A stretch of DNA of 64,000 bases from Polaromonas eurypsychrophila (GTDB lineage Bacteria; Pseudomonadota; Gammaproteobacteria; Burkholderiales; Burkholderiaceae_C): NCBI RefSeq assembly GCF_014641715.1, contig NZ_BMIG01000003.1:248001-312000 (forward strand), read 5' to 3'. The notes under the pieces were generated by a model. That model was not told the DNA's origin, did not search any database, and saw only the letters and a program-made list of their open reading frames with translations. Positions within the stretch are counted from its first letter, which is position 1. Each line of letters opens with the position of its first letter. Both the position numbers and the translations under genes were made by a program. Shown here one piece after another: positions 1-9,158 of this stretch.

Positions 1-773
1 GTGAAACGGATCTTGACAATGCTCTTGCCGCTTTTAAAGCCGTATTTCCAGGGCACCACCAGACGCACCGGAGCACCGCTCTGGTTGGGCAACACTTCGC
101 CGTACATGCCGAAGGTCAGCAGCGTCAGCGGGTTCATCGCTTCGTCCATGCGCAGTGCTTCGACATAAGGCCAGTCGAGCACACGCGAGCCGACAAAAGG
201 CATGGTCTTGGGATCGGCTTGGGTGATGAACTCGACGTATTTGGCGTTGCCCAGCGGCTCGACCTTCTTGATCAGTTCAGCCAGCGAATAACCAACCCAG
301 GGAATCACCATGGACCAGCCCTCCACGCAGCGGAGGCGGTAGATGCGCTCTTCCTGGGCGCTGAGCTTGATCAGGTCCTCGATCGCCCAGGTTTTCGGCT
401 GCTTGACCAGGCCTTCGACCGCGACGGTCCAGGGCTTGGTAACCAGGGTATGCGCATTTTTGGCCGGGTCGGCCTTGTCGGTGCCAAACTCGTAGAAGTT
501 GTTGTAGGTCGTCGAGTCCTTGTAGTCAGTGACTTTTTCCATGGTCACCGCACCAGCCACGCCAGACTTCGCGCCAGGCAGCGCTGCCAGCTTGCCGGGT
601 TTGCCCACGCCCTGCGCCAGCGCCTCTCGCCCTGCCCAGCCAGCCAGAGCTGCACCGGCTGCGCCACCGGCCATCAGCTTGATCATGTCGCGGCGCTGCT
701 GGTACATGCCCTGGGACGTGATCTCGCTGGAAACCGGGTGAATAAAACCGCTGTCACGGGTCTTGATGAGCAT
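1..773 (-). CDS. msrP: MsrP (YedY) periplasmic methionine sulfoxide reductase, catalytic subunit (3' end off window)
   Basis: Molybdopterin enzyme that reduces oxidised methionines in periplasmic proteins, fed with electrons by the membrane heme protein MsrQ. The N-terminus carries a twin-arginine signal ([13 protein letters not shown], Arg 27-28), followed by [15 protein letters not shown] and then RCVEGWSM, whose Cys near residue 149 is the expected molybdenum ligand. [19 protein letters not shown] follows near the window edge. The start ATG at 773 is preceded by AAGGAAG at good spacing. The C-terminal part and any msrQ lie beyond position 1. It lies 83 bp downstream of ccsB on the same strand. 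The match to the E. coli MsrP layout is close. Confidence 0.95.
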   Translation of the reverse strand, partial: MLIKTRDSGFIHPVSSEITSQGMYQQRRDMIKLMAGGAAGAALAGWAGREALAQGVGKPGKLAALPGAKSGVAGAVTMEKVTDYKDSTTYNNFYEFGTDKADPAKNAHTLVTKPWTVAVEGLVKQPKTWAIEDLIKLSAQEERIYRLRCVEGWSMVIPWVGYSLAELIKKVEPLGNAKYVEFITQADPKTMPFVGSRVLDWPYVEALRMDEAMNPLTLLTFGMYGEVLPNQSGAPVRLVVPWKYGFKSGKSIVKIRF

Positions 774-856
774 CTTGCTTCCTTGTAGTCGTTTTGGTCA
801 GGATTTGACGGTTAGTCTGGATACGCAGCCACTTCTTACAAGGATTCAGACAGGGG

Positions 857-2212
857 CTACAAGGTTCCGTAACTGTGCAGCCCCGACAAGAACATGTTCA
901 CGCCCAGAAAGGCAAACGTGGTCACAGCCAGCCCCACCAGCGCCCACCAGGACGCCACGGTGCCGCGCAGGCCCTTGACCAAGCGCATGTGCAGCCAGGC
1001 CGCGTAGTTCAGCCAGACGATCAACGCCCAGGTTTCCTTGGGGTCCCAGCTCCAGTAGCCACCCCAGGCCTCGGCCGCCCACAGCGCGCCCAGCACGGTG
1101 GCGATGGTGAAGAAGGCAAAACCCACCGCAATCGCCTTGTACATCACGTCGTCAAGCACCTCGGCCGACGGCAGGCGTGCGGCGATGCGCTTGCGGCCCA
1201 GCAGGATGCCAGCCGCGATCAGGCCCGAGACCAGCAAATAACCGGCCCAGTAGTTGCCGCCGCCGACATCGGCCGGCGATTTACGGAAAACAATCGGTAC
1301 GAAACACAGCACCACACCGAGCAGCCACAGGGGCGTCAGTTTGTACCAGCGGGTCTCAAGCGCCTGCTGCTTGATCAGGTAGGCCAGCGCGACCATGGCC
1401 GCCAACGAGAACATGCCGTAACCAATGAAGTTGGCCGGCACATGCAGCTTCATCCACCAGCTCTTGAGCGCCGGCACCAGCGGCTGGATTTCATGCGCCT
1501 CGCGCACCACCGTGTACCAGAGCAGGAAACCTACAGCGGCACTGACCACCAGCATCACAAACGCTCCCATGGCGCGGGTCTTGTACTGCGCTTCGAAGTA
1601 AAGGTAAAACGCGGCCGTCATCCAGCAGAACAGCACGAATACTTCGTACAAATTGCTGACCGGGATATGGCCCACATCCGCGCCTATCAGGTAGCTTTCG
1701 TACCAGCGAACCATGGTACCGATCAGCGCCATGCCCACGGCCACCCAGGCGAGCTTGCTGCCCAGCGACTCCAGCGCATCGCCCGGCTGGCGGATGAACA
1801 TGCCCAACCAGTAAAACACCGTGCTCATGAAAAACAGCATGCTCATCCAGAGGATGGCCGACTGGCTGGAAAGGAAGTACTTGAGCCAGAACACCTGCTC
1901 GGCCCGCGCCAGGTCACCCTGGTAAGACGCGATGCCGAGCAAGGAGAACAGCGCCACCACCCCCATCAGCACGCGCAACGGCCGCCAGAACCAGCCCATC
2001 GCAATGGCAGCTGGAATCGTGCCCAGCAGGATGCCTTTTTCGTACACATCCATGAAGCCGTGGTAACGAGCAAAGGCGAACAGACCGCCAGCCAGCACCA
2101 GCGCCGCAAAAATCCAGTCGGCCAGACTGCGTTTGGCAAAGTAGCCTTCATGCAGGCTGATGGTGGTCGCGTCGGCTCCGCGCGAGCTCAGCGTTGTCGT
2201 GGTGGTGTTCAT
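857..2212 (-). CDS. ccsB: Cytochrome c biogenesis protein CcsB/ResC (system II heme delivery)
   Basis: Polytopic membrane protein of 451 aa that works with ResB to carry heme across the inner membrane and ligate it to apocytochromes c (system II). Many hydrophobic segments are visible. The family's tryptophan-rich heme-handling motif WGGYWSWDPKE lies at about residues 383-393, with the expected His residues in neighbouring loops. The start ATG overlaps the resB stop by 4 bp (ATGA), which indicates translational coupling. The nearby cytochrome c4 gene is a likely client. Assignment to the CcsA/CcsB/ResC family is firm; naming conventions differ between species. Confidence 0.94.
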   Translation of the reverse strand: MNTTTTTLSSRGADATTISLHEGYFAKRSLADWIFAALVLAGGLFAFARYHGFMDVYEKGILLGTIPAAIAMGWFWRPLRVLMGVVALFSLLGIASYQGDLARAEQVFWLKYFLSSQSAILWMSMLFFMSTVFYWLGMFIRQPGDALESLGSKLAWVAVGMALIGTMVRWYESYLIGADVGHIPVSNLYEVFVLFCWMTAAFYLYFEAQYKTRAMGAFVMLVVSAAVGFLLWYTVVREAHEIQPLVPALKSWWMKLHVPANFIGYGMFSLAAMVALAYLIKQQALETRWYKLTPLWLLGVVLCFVPIVFRKSPADVGGGNYWAGYLLVSGLIAAGILLGRKRIAARLPSAEVLDDVMYKAIAVGFAFFTIATVLGALWAAEAWGGYWSWDPKETWALIVWLNYAAWLHMRLVKGLRGTVASWWALVGLAVTTFAFLGVNMFLSGLHSYGTL

Positions 2213-4392
2213 CGTGGCACCTGTAAAAGTTTGGTCTTCAGCATCTCGAACTCCCTGTCAACTTCCATGGTCTGGCGGTTGGTCGACAAGGCCATGGTCG
2301 CCTGACTGCCTGGGCTAGATTCTGGTCCCTTTTCGGCATCTGCGCCGCCAGCCGGCGCCAGCCAGATCCAGAGCCGGCGCTCACGCACATACAGCATGGC
2401 AAAAATACCGAGGATCAGCAGCGCGCAACCGAGGTAGACGATGTTTTTGCCGGGGGTTCGTGTCACCTGGAACACGCTGGCCTGCACCTGCGTGAAGTCC
2501 TTGAGCTCAAACGTCATGGGCGCCGGATAATGGTGGGCGTCGCTGAGAGACAACACGGCCTGCGCCATCCAGGCCTGGGTTCTGTCGTCCAGGGGCAGGG
2601 GCTTGAGATCGCTTTGTTCACGCGTTATTTGCGCCAGCTCGAACAAGACACCGTTGAGAATGCGCACCAGCACCTCGCCGGCACGGTTGCGTTCGGCCTC
2701 CGGCACATTGGCTTCCATGAAGTCCGAGATCGCCTGCAGACCCGCCAGCGGCGGTTTCTGACCGGCGACGGGCTGGTCCGGCCCGGCGAACAAGACCAAA
2801 GCGCGCGATGCAGAGGCCGCCAGTTGCTGGGCAAGATCAGGACGGTCCGCCGCAATGGCCTGCCGCACATAACGCTGAACCGCCCGCTCGCGCTGGACCG
2901 GATCGGCGAGCGCGCGACGCAGCCGCAAAAAGCCTTCCATGCTGCCCAGTTCATCGGCCGGAATGCGCAGGTACTGAAAAGGTTGAGCCGGTGTTTCGCG
3001 CACGCCGAGCAGAAACAGCGCCGGCGTGAACTCGGCGCTGTCCATCTTCACCGGCAGCATATAGTTGTGAAATTCGCGCGCCTGGCCGGCCGCGTCGCGC
3101 AGCTTGTAGCTCAGGCTGGGGCCGACGTTACGCAGCTCTTTTTGCTCTTTGGTCTTGTTGGCCGCGCCCATGCGCGCGTCAATGGACTGGCGCAGGTCTA
3201 CCTTGCGCACGTCGGCACCCGAACCGCCCAGGTTGCCGGCGCCGCTGAAGTTTTCGACGTTGATGACACGCAGCGCTGTGTATTCGAGCGTCATTTTTTC
3301 AGGGCCGTTGGTCAGGCTGCTGGAGCCGCCTATCGTGCCCTGGATTTCAAACGGTTTGCTGGAAGGCTGGGGGCCCACGGCCATGGGCACGGCCTTGAGC
3401 GTGACGCTGGAACCGCCGTCGTCAAAGCTGGACTGATAAATCTCGATGCCCTTGTGGTGCGCCGGATGGTTGACCTCGACGCGATGGGGAATCTTTTCGC
3501 CGGTTTCCCGGTCATGGATCACGATCTCGCTGGCAAACAGCTTGGGCATGCCGGTCGAGTAGTACTCGACGATGAATTTTTTGAGCTCCACCGAAAAGGG
3601 CAGGTCCTGCAGCAAAACACCGCCAGGCTGGTTCAGGATGGCAGTGCTGGACTGCGTGCCCTCTGCCACCAGCAGGTTGGCGCGAAAGGTGGGGTTGCGC
3701 TCGCTCAGGCGATGCCGGGCCGGCACATCGGCGATCAATCCGCCGCCGGTGTAGATGGACTTGTCATTGAGCCACATCTGCGCGCGCACCACCAGGTCGC
3801 CGTCGAGCAGGCCGCCGACACAGACCAGCACAATGGCGCCGTGCGCAGCGATGTAGCCGAGCTTGTTGGCAGCGCCGGCCTTGGCGGCAACCATCCAGCC
3901 GCTGCCACCGGGCGCGTCCCGCTGCTGCAGCTTGACCTTCCAGCCGCTCTGTACCAGGGTCTGGCCGATGCGCCGGGCAGCCGTCTCGGGCGCTTCGCCC
4001 AGCGCCTGCTCGGCGCGGTGGCCGAAAGCCTTCAGGCTTTGCTCTCGGACGTTTTCCTTGAGCTGGTTCCAGTCGGCCAGAATTTTCGGCGTGTTGCGGG
4101 CAATACACAGCGAAGTGGACAGCACCAGAAACGCCAGGATCAGCATGAACCACCAGGCGCTGTAAACGGTGTTGAGATTGACCGCGCCAAACACCTGCGC
4201 CCAGAACGGACCGAACTGGTTGACGTAATTGGTCAGTGGCTCCTGCTGCTTGAGCACGGTTCCGATCACCGAGGCGATGCAGATGACGGTCAGCAACGAG
4301 ATCGAAAACCGCATTGATGACAGCAGCTCCACGCTGGAGCGCAGGGCGTGGGAACCGGACTTGAGCCGCAGGCCGTGGGTGGAAACTGTCAT
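2209..4392 (-). CDS. resB: ResB family cytochrome c biogenesis protein
   Basis: Large (727 aa) partner of CcsB in system II cytochrome c maturation. Three N-terminal membrane segments (about residues 25-47, 78-98 and 175-197) are followed by a long periplasmic domain and a final membrane segment near the C-terminus (NIVYLGCALLILGIFAML) with a cytoplasmic tail. This is the usual ResB topology. It is read leftwards into ccsB with a 4-bp overlap. Upstream, an intrinsic terminator separates it from cytochrome c4, so resB-ccsB (perhaps with msrP) probably has its own promoter between about 4393 and 4424. Confidence 0.93.
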   Translation of the reverse strand: MTVSTHGLRLKSGSHALRSSVELLSSMRFSISLLTVICIASVIGTVLKQQEPLTNYVNQFGPFWAQVFGAVNLNTVYSAWWFMLILAFLVLSTSLCIARNTPKILADWNQLKENVREQSLKAFGHRAEQALGEAPETAARRIGQTLVQSGWKVKLQQRDAPGGSGWMVAAKAGAANKLGYIAAHGAIVLVCVGGLLDGDLVVRAQMWLNDKSIYTGGGLIADVPARHRLSERNPTFRANLLVAEGTQSSTAILNQPGGVLLQDLPFSVELKKFIVEYYSTGMPKLFASEIVIHDRETGEKIPHRVEVNHPAHHKGIEIYQSSFDDGGSSVTLKAVPMAVGPQPSSKPFEIQGTIGGSSSLTNGPEKMTLEYTALRVINVENFSGAGNLGGSGADVRKVDLRQSIDARMGAANKTKEQKELRNVGPSLSYKLRDAAGQAREFHNYMLPVKMDSAEFTPALFLLGVRETPAQPFQYLRIPADELGSMEGFLRLRRALADPVQRERAVQRYVRQAIAADRPDLAQQLAASASRALVLFAGPDQPVAGQKPPLAGLQAISDFMEANVPEAERNRAGEVLVRILNGVLFELAQITREQSDLKPLPLDDRTQAWMAQAVLSLSDAHHYPAPMTFELKDFTQVQASVFQVTRTPGKNIVYLGCALLILGIFAMLYVRERRLWIWLAPAGGADAEKGPESSPGSQATMALSTNRQTMEVDREFEMLKTKLLQVPR

Positions 4393-4423
4393 GCGTGTGG
4401 GGCCATGGGCAAAGTGGACTGCA

Positions 4424-4458
4424 ATAAAAAAAGGCGGGCCTTCATCGGGACCCGCCTT
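4424..4458 (-). terminator. Intrinsic terminator of the cytochrome c4 gene
   Basis: AAGGCGGG (4431-4438) pairs with CCCGCCTT (4451-4458); read on the minus strand the hairpin is followed by a run of seven to eight T. It lies about 105 bp past the cytochrome c4 stop and just ahead of resB. Confidence 0.85.
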
Positions 4459-4563
4459 GGTATGGAGTGTTGAAGTCGGCCGGGGTTCAATACAAACCGC
4501 TGAAAAGCGCCATATTTCCGCAAAAAGGCGGCTGGCTGGCGGCTGCGCTGACGCAGCCGGGGC

Positions 4564-5208
4564 CTAGCGCAAACCGGCGATGTAATCGGCAACCGCGCGG
4601 ATCTCGCGGTCGTTCAGTTTGGCGGCGACCTGATTCATCTGCAGGCTGTTGTTACGGCCACCGTCACGGAAAGCGGTTAGCTGTGTCGCGGTGTATTCGG
4701 CATGCTGACCACCCAGACGCGGGTACTGGGAAGGAATGCCGGCACCGGTCGGGCTGTGGCAACCGGCGCAGGCGGGCACCTGGCGGTCGGAAATGCCGCC
4801 GCGGTAAATACGCTCGCCCAGGGCGACCAGCGCCTTGTCTTTGGCAAAGCCGGGTTTGACAGGCTTGGAGGCCACCCAGTAAGAAATATTGCGCATGTCC
4901 TCATCCGACAGCGCTGCGGCAAAGCCCTGCATGATGGCGTTTTTGCGCTTTCCGGACTTGAATTCCTGCAACTGCTTGACCAGGTACTCGGGATGCTGCT
5001 GCGCCAGCTTGGCGTTGGCCGCGATGGCCGAGTTGCCGTCAGCGGCATGGCAAGCCACGCAGACTGCGGCATAAGTCGCTGCGCCCTTGACAAGATCTGG
5101 TTTGGCGACCTTGGCCGGGGCAGCTTCACCAGCGGCCAAGGACAGGGCCGGCACAGCCAGCAGGGCAGCAAACAAACAAGTAATCAACGAAGTGGAAACT
5201 GGCTTCAT
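4564..5208 (-). CDS. Cytochrome c4 family diheme protein
   Basis: Periplasmic electron carrier of 214 aa. A signal peptide ends near AALSLAAG-like residues 20-27. Two heme-attachment motifs are visible: CVACH (Cys50, Cys53, His54) and CAGCH (Cys147, Cys150, His151), each followed by a distal Met region (AIMQGFAAAL; NSLQMNQVAA). The two-domain duplication and length fit cytochrome c4, a donor to terminal oxidases. It is divergent from engB, a layout common in Burkholderiales, and is followed by its own terminator. The adjacent ResB/CcsB system would attach its hemes. Confidence 0.93.
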   Translation of the reverse strand: MKPVSTSLITCLFAALLAVPALSLAAGEAAPAKVAKPDLVKGAATYAAVCVACHAADGNSAIAANAKLAQQHPEYLVKQLQEFKSGKRKNAIMQGFAAALSDEDMRNISYWVASKPVKPGFAKDKALVALGERIYRGGISDRQVPACAGCHSPTGAGIPSQYPRLGGQHAEYTATQLTAFRDGGRNNSLQMNQVAAKLNDREIRAVADYIAGLR

Positions 5209-5295
5209 ATCGGGGGTTTAATAGTTGACTCTAAAGTGGACTTGGCAATCGGCGCGCGCCTCAAGCTGCATAAAAAGCCCCATCGGGACAGCAAC

Positions 5296-5323
5296 TTCAC
5301 GCAAAACTTCCTGATTTTACAAT
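5296..5323 (+). promoter_or_regulatory. Possible sigma70 promoter of engB
   Basis: TTCACG at 5296-5301 and TACAAT at 5318-5323 are 16 bp apart. A start near 5330 would leave the in-frame ATG at 5322 untranscribed, which supports the engB start at 5346. Confidence 0.45.
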
Positions 5324-5345
5324 GGCTTGGGGGACAATCCCAAAT

Positions 5346-6146
5346 ATGAGCATATCTCCCCGTTCCACCCCCATCAAAACGCAGAAGCCCAGCCACAAGC
5401 GTCCCATCCCCAAAGTGGCGGCGGCCAAAATGGCGGCGGCCCTGGCGGCCCAAGTGCCCCAATCTGCCGAGGCGAAGATCGCCATGGGCTGGCTGCACAC
5501 CGCCAAATTCCTGACCACCGCGCCCGAGCTCAAACACCTGCCACCGCTGGATGTACCGGAAATCGCCTTTGTCGGCCGCTCCAACGCGGGCAAGTCCACC
5601 TGCATCAACACGCTGACCCAGATCAACCGGCTGGCCTTTGCGTCCAAGACACCAGGGCGCACCCAAAGCATCAACCTGTTCTCGCTCGGCAAGCAAGGCG
5701 TCATGGACGCGGTGCTGGCCGACCTGCCCGGGTACGGCTATGCGGCGGTGCCCAAGGCAGCCAAGGCCCGCTGGCAACAGGTCATGGGCAACTATTTGCA
5801 GACGCGCGACACGCTCAGGGGGGTGGTGCTGCTGTGTGATCCGCGCCACGGCTTGACCGAGCTCGACGAAATTCTGCTCGACGTGATCCGTCCGCGCGTG
5901 GGAGAAGGCTTGAAGTTTTTGGTGCTGCTGACCAAGTCCGACAAGCTCAACAAGACCGAAGCGGCCAGAGCACTGTCCATTGTGCGACTGCAGGCTGGCG
6001 GCGGCGATGTCAAACTGTTTTCATCGCTGAAGCGGCAAGGCGTGGAAGAGGTGGCCCAGCACCTGTGGCAGTGGGCGCATCCGCCGGTACAGGACGACCA
6101 GGCTGCAGTGGCCGCAGCGCCTGCCGACGAGCCCGACGCCGGGTAA
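5346..6146 (+). CDS. engB: EngB/YihA ribosome-biogenesis GTPase
   Basis: Essential GTPase of 266 aa that acts in large ribosomal subunit assembly. G1 GRSNAGKST at residues 77-85, a G2 region with KTPGRTQ, G3 DLPGYG and G4 TKSD are all visible. The protein has a longer, Ala/Pro/Lys-rich N-terminus (about 60 aa) than E. coli YihA, and an acidic-Ala tail; both are low in complexity. The start at 5346 (MSISPRST) is chosen over the upstream in-frame ATG at 5322, which falls in a likely -10 box. It is transcribed away from cytochrome c4. Confidence 0.93.
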   Translation: MSISPRSTPIKTQKPSHKRPIPKVAAAKMAAALAAQVPQSAEAKIAMGWLHTAKFLTTAPELKHLPPLDVPEIAFVGRSNAGKSTCINTLTQINRLAFASKTPGRTQSINLFSLGKQGVMDAVLADLPGYGYAAVPKAAKARWQQVMGNYLQTRDTLRGVVLLCDPRHGLTELDEILLDVIRPRVGEGLKFLVLLTKSDKLNKTEAARALSIVRLQAGGGDVKLFSSLKRQGVEEVAQHLWQWAHPPVQDDQAAVAAAPADEPDAG

Positions 6147-6186
6147 AGCCGGCGGGTCGGCCGCCCTACTTTTTTTGAGAAAATTT

Positions 6187-6235
6187 GCCTCCAACCCACG
6201 ACTGAATTGGGTGAGCAGCTATTAAATGCATAGCA
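6187..6235 (-). repeat. Family A palindromic repeat, copy A1
   Basis: GCCTCCAACCCA followed by AGCAGCTATT..GCATAGCA matches the ten-copy family described under findings. It lies between engB and the hydrolase and covers the first candidate start codon (6226) of the hydrolase. Confidence 0.65.
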
Positions 6236-7155
6236 TCATGATCCAGACCCGCCTCCTGACCCTGCCCCACGGCATCACCCTGTCCTGCCGCATGGCGGGC
6301 GACGAGCGCCGGCCGGTACTGATGTTTCTGCATGGTTTCCCGGAAGCGGCCTTTGTCTGGGACGGCCTGCTCGAACACTTTGCGCAGCCTGAAAACGGCG
6401 GCTACTTCTGCATCGCGCCCAATCTGCGCGGGTTTGAACAATCCAGCGCGCCCCCGGATGCGACAGCCTACCGCGCCAAACACCTGGTTCAGGACATCGC
6501 GGCGCTGATCGCACGGATCGCGCCTGGCGGTCAGCTCGAAGCCTTGGTGGCGCACGACTGGGGTGGCGCCGTCGCTTGGAGCGTGGCGGCAACCATGCCA
6601 CAGCTCATGAAAAAACTCGCGATCATCAATTCGCCGCATCCCGGCACGTTTTTGCGCGAACTGCAGCATTCGCCAGCGCAGCAGGCCTCCAGCGCCTACA
6701 TGAATTTCCTGATCCGACCCGATGCGGAAGCCCTGCTGGCCGCGGACGACTTCCGCCGGCTCTGGCAGTTTTTGACCAATGGCAAGGATCCACAGGGCAG
6801 CGGCGTATCGGCCTGGCTGACGGAAGACGTCAAGGACCAGTACCGCGCGGTCTGGAACGCCGGGCTGACCGGTGGCTGCAACCTCTACCGCGCGTCACCG
6901 CTGCGCCCACCGCGCCCCCACGATCCGGCCGCCGCTGCGGTGACCTTGCCGTCGGAGCTGCTGACGGTGTTGCTGCCGACGCTGGTGCTCTGGGCCATGG
7001 ACGACATCGCCCTGCCACCGGCGCTGATAGCCGGGCTCGAAGCCTATGTGCCAAACATGCAGCTGGAGAAGATTCCGGGCGCCTCGCACTGGATCGTGCA
7101 CGAGCAGCCTGCTCTGGTCGCCCGCATGCTGCAAGGCTTTTTGAGCCAGAGTTGA
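6226..7155 (+). CDS. Alpha/beta hydrolase, epoxide hydrolase-like
   Basis: Soluble hydrolase of 309 aa. HGFPE at residues 36-40 forms the oxyanion/epoxide-positioning motif, and Asp111 in AHDWGG is the nucleophile. His288 (ASHWIV) completes the charge relay near the C-terminus. An Asp nucleophile after His-Gly-x-Pro points to epoxide hydrolase or haloacetate/haloalkane dehalogenase relatives rather than a Ser esterase; the substrate is unknown. The start is uncertain: ATG 6226 sits inside a family A repeat, and ATG 6238 (MIQTRLLT) is equally possible. Neither has a strong ribosome binding site. Confidence 0.85.
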   Translation: MHSIMIQTRLLTLPHGITLSCRMAGDERRPVLMFLHGFPEAAFVWDGLLEHFAQPENGGYFCIAPNLRGFEQSSAPPDATAYRAKHLVQDIAALIARIAPGGQLEALVAHDWGGAVAWSVAATMPQLMKKLAIINSPHPGTFLRELQHSPAQQASSAYMNFLIRPDAEALLAADDFRRLWQFLTNGKDPQGSGVSAWLTEDVKDQYRAVWNAGLTGGCNLYRASPLRPPRPHDPAAAAVTLPSELLTVLLPTLVLWAMDDIALPPALIAGLEAYVPNMQLEKIPGASHWIVHEQPALVARMLQGFLSQS

Positions 7156-7159
7156 CGCT

Positions 7160-7204
7160 CTGTTTTTGATAGCTGCCAGGACCCGTCCAGCATGGGCTGA
7201 AGGC
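7160..7204 (+). repeat. Family A palindromic repeat, copy A2
   Basis: TTTGATAGCTGCCAGG, a CCCGTCC segment and ATGGGCTGAAGGC match the family. It lies just past the hydrolase stop and shortly before the end of the convergent acyltransferase gene. Confidence 0.7.
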
Positions 7205-7227
7205 ATGAAAAGGCGTTGGGTCTGCCT

Positions 7228-8124
7228 TCAATAGATCGAAGGCTCACCTTCAGGCCGGCTCTTGAAGCGCCTGTGTACCCAGTAGTACTGCGCCGGCATC
7301 GTGTTGATGTAGTCCTGCAGCCGTGCATTCATCAGCGCCGTGTCGGCCACGAAGTCTGCCGAGGGTACGTCGGCCCAGGCGGGCATCACCTCCACCTCGT
7401 AACCGGTACTCGTCATACGCGTGACCACCGGAACAACTTTCGCGCGGCCCAATTTGGCAAAACGCGACAACGAGGGTACGGTGGCGGCATCCACGCCATA
7501 AAAAGGCACAAAAACCGACTCTTCCGGCCCGAAGTTCATGTCGGGCAGCAGGTACAGCGGCTGCCCCGCGCGCAGCGCACTGATGATGGGCTGCACCCCC
7601 TCGGCCCGGCCAAACAGGCGCGCGTTGCCGAAGCGCCTGCGTCCGCGCAGGATCCAGCGGTCCAGCAGCTTGTTGGCCTGGTCGGTGTAGATGGTCGTGA
7701 AAGCACGCGGCACCCGCTGTGTCAGCGCAGCCCAGCCGGCATCGAGGCCAACAAAATGCGGTGCAAACAGCACCACCGGCTGCTCGCCGTCCAGTTCGAC
7801 CAGCGCGCCCTTGAGCTGCAGGCGCCGCCTGAGTTTTTCCGGATGACCGTGCCAGAGCCAGCTTCGGTCCAGCCAGGCCTGGGCGAAAAACACAAAGGTC
7901 TGCCGTGCCAGCACGTGCCGCTCGGCCTCCAGGCGCTCGGGGAAACACAGGAGCAAGTTGGTCTGGACGACCCGGCGGCGCGGAACCGCCAGCCCATAGA
8001 GCAGCCAGCCCAGCGCCACGCCCATGGCCCGCACCACGGGCAGGGGCAGCGCGGCCAGCAATTGCATGAACACAATGCCGCTGCGGGTGAACAGGTAGCT
8101 GGCGAGTTGGCGCGGCGTCTTCAC
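7228..8124 (-). CDS. lpxL: Lipid A biosynthesis acyltransferase (LpxL/HtrB family), first of a pair
   Basis: Inner-membrane late acyltransferase of 298 aa that adds a secondary acyl chain to Kdo-lipid IVA. It shows an N-terminal hydrophobic anchor and the catalytic HX4D motif, His123-Asp128 in APHFVGLDAG. QPLYLLPDMNFG and the C-terminal YYWVHRRFKSRP are also typical. The start overlaps the stop of the upstream paralogue by 4 bp, so the two are co-translated. The exact acyl chain and order of action relative to its neighbour cannot be told from sequence. Confidence 0.88.
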   Translation of the reverse strand: MKTPRQLASYLFTRSGIVFMQLLAALPLPVVRAMGVALGWLLYGLAVPRRRVVQTNLLLCFPERLEAERHVLARQTFVFFAQAWLDRSWLWHGHPEKLRRRLQLKGALVELDGEQPVVLFAPHFVGLDAGWAALTQRVPRAFTTIYTDQANKLLDRWILRGRRRFGNARLFGRAEGVQPIISALRAGQPLYLLPDMNFGPEESVFVPFYGVDAATVPSLSRFAKLGRAKVVPVVTRMTSTGYEVEVMPAWADVPSADFVADTALMNARLQDYINTMPAQYYWVHRRFKSRPEGEPSIY

Positions 8125-8984
8125 GGCGCACCTTCATCGGCATGCTGCTGGCGCGGCTGCTTGTAGCGGGCATAGCCCCACAGGTACTGACCAGGCTGAC
8201 TCAACACAATCGCTTCAATCGCCCGGTTGATGACCGTCACCGCCGGCAACAGCTCGCTTTTGGGCAGACTGTCGAGCGCAGCCAGCGGCGGCCAGATTTT
8301 CAGGAAATAGCCTTGACCGCGCGCCAGCCGTTCACAACTGACCGGCAGCACGACCGCGCCGCTTTGCAGCGCCAGCCGCGCGGCCAGGCTCATGGTGTAA
8401 GCCGGTTTGCCAAAAAACGGCACCCACACGCCCTGCCCGTCGGGCGGCACCTGGTCGGTCAACAGCGCCACCGCCTGGTTGCTCTTGAGGGTGCGGAACA
8501 TCTGGCGAATCCCGCTGAGGCTGGCCGGCACCACCGTGAGTCCCGGACGGCTGCGAGCCAGCAGTTCAAGCCGCGCCAGCCAGGGTTTTCGCGCCGGCCG
8601 GTAAATCGCCGTGATCGGGCCGTACAGCTCGGCCAACGCCTGCGGTCCGAGTTCAAAGCTGCCGCAATGCGGACCAAAAAAAATCACACCCTTGCCCCGA
8701 GCGAAGGCGTCGGCAACATGACCCTGCCCTTCGATACGCACATTGCCCAGGCAAGAGGCCCTGGGCGGACGCATCCACAGCTTGGGCAATTCGGCCACGA
8801 AGCGCCCGGCCTCGCCAATACCAGGTCGCGCCGCTTCAAACGCGAGCCCGGCCTGGGCCACATTGGCACGAAATTCCCGCCGATAGCCGGGGCTCAAACA
8901 CCAGACCAGCCAGCCCAGACCGGCGCCCAGCGCATGCAGAACGCGCAGCGGCCAGTGGGACAGAAACCGGAACAGATGGATCAT
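8121..8984 (-). CDS. Lipid A acyltransferase family protein, second of a pair
   Basis: Paralogue of the downstream gene (287 aa from ATG 8984; a TTG at 8996 would add four residues). It has an N-terminal membrane anchor and the motif HCGSFE (His106, Glu111), so the acidic residue of HX4(D/E) is Glu. TDQVPPDGQGVWVPFFGKPAYT and a C-terminal QYLWGYARYK are present. It probably acts as LpxM-like or LpxL-like acyltransferase on the outer-membrane lipid A precursor. It is divergent from metK, with about 170 bp between the starts. Confidence 0.85.
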   Translation of the reverse strand: MIHLFRFLSHWPLRVLHALGAGLGWLVWCLSPGYRREFRANVAQAGLAFEAARPGIGEAGRFVAELPKLWMRPPRASCLGNVRIEGQGHVADAFARGKGVIFFGPHCGSFELGPQALAELYGPITAIYRPARKPWLARLELLARSRPGLTVVPASLSGIRQMFRTLKSNQAVALLTDQVPPDGQGVWVPFFGKPAYTMSLAARLALQSGAVVLPVSCERLARGQGYFLKIWPPLAALDSLPKSELLPAVTVINRAIEAIVLSQPGQYLWGYARYKQPRQQHADEGAP

Positions 8985-9011
8985 GAAAGGGTACAAGGAC
9001 AGGGGCGCAGG

Positions 9012-9040
9012 CGCTGGAAAAAGCAGTGAAGCGATATAAT
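9012..9040 (+). promoter_or_regulatory. Likely metK promoter
   Basis: A perfect TATAAT lies at 9035-9040; the -35 side (CTGGAA-like, about 17 bp upstream) is weak. Transcription from about 9047 would give a leader of about 110 nt ahead of metK. Confidence 0.55.
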
Positions 9041-9047
9041 GGCAGCT

Positions 9048-9108
9048 GTCGCCGAGTTACTGAACAACTTGCAGGGCGACGTTAAACCAACCTGCTAAAG
9101 CGTTCGCC
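9048..9108 (+). promoter_or_regulatory. Structured metK leader with competing hairpins
   Basis: GTCGCC (9048-9053) pairs with GGCGAC (9075-9080) around an inner AGTT/AACT stem. The same GGCGA can instead pair with TCGCC at 9104-9108, and GCAGG (9071-9075) with CCTGC (9091-9095). Mutually exclusive pairing suggests regulation, but I do not recognise a known SAM or SAH riboswitch. Confidence 0.35.
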
Positions 9109-9158
9109 GAGGCACCCCAAGCCGGCAACGCGCCGACTAACTTCATGGAGTGTACGCA

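Noticed and set aside
9041..9158. SAH or SAM riboswitch before metK
   Set aside because: The conserved GAGGAGCG..GGCUCG core of the SAH riboswitch is absent and I cannot match any SAM class; kept only as a structured leader.
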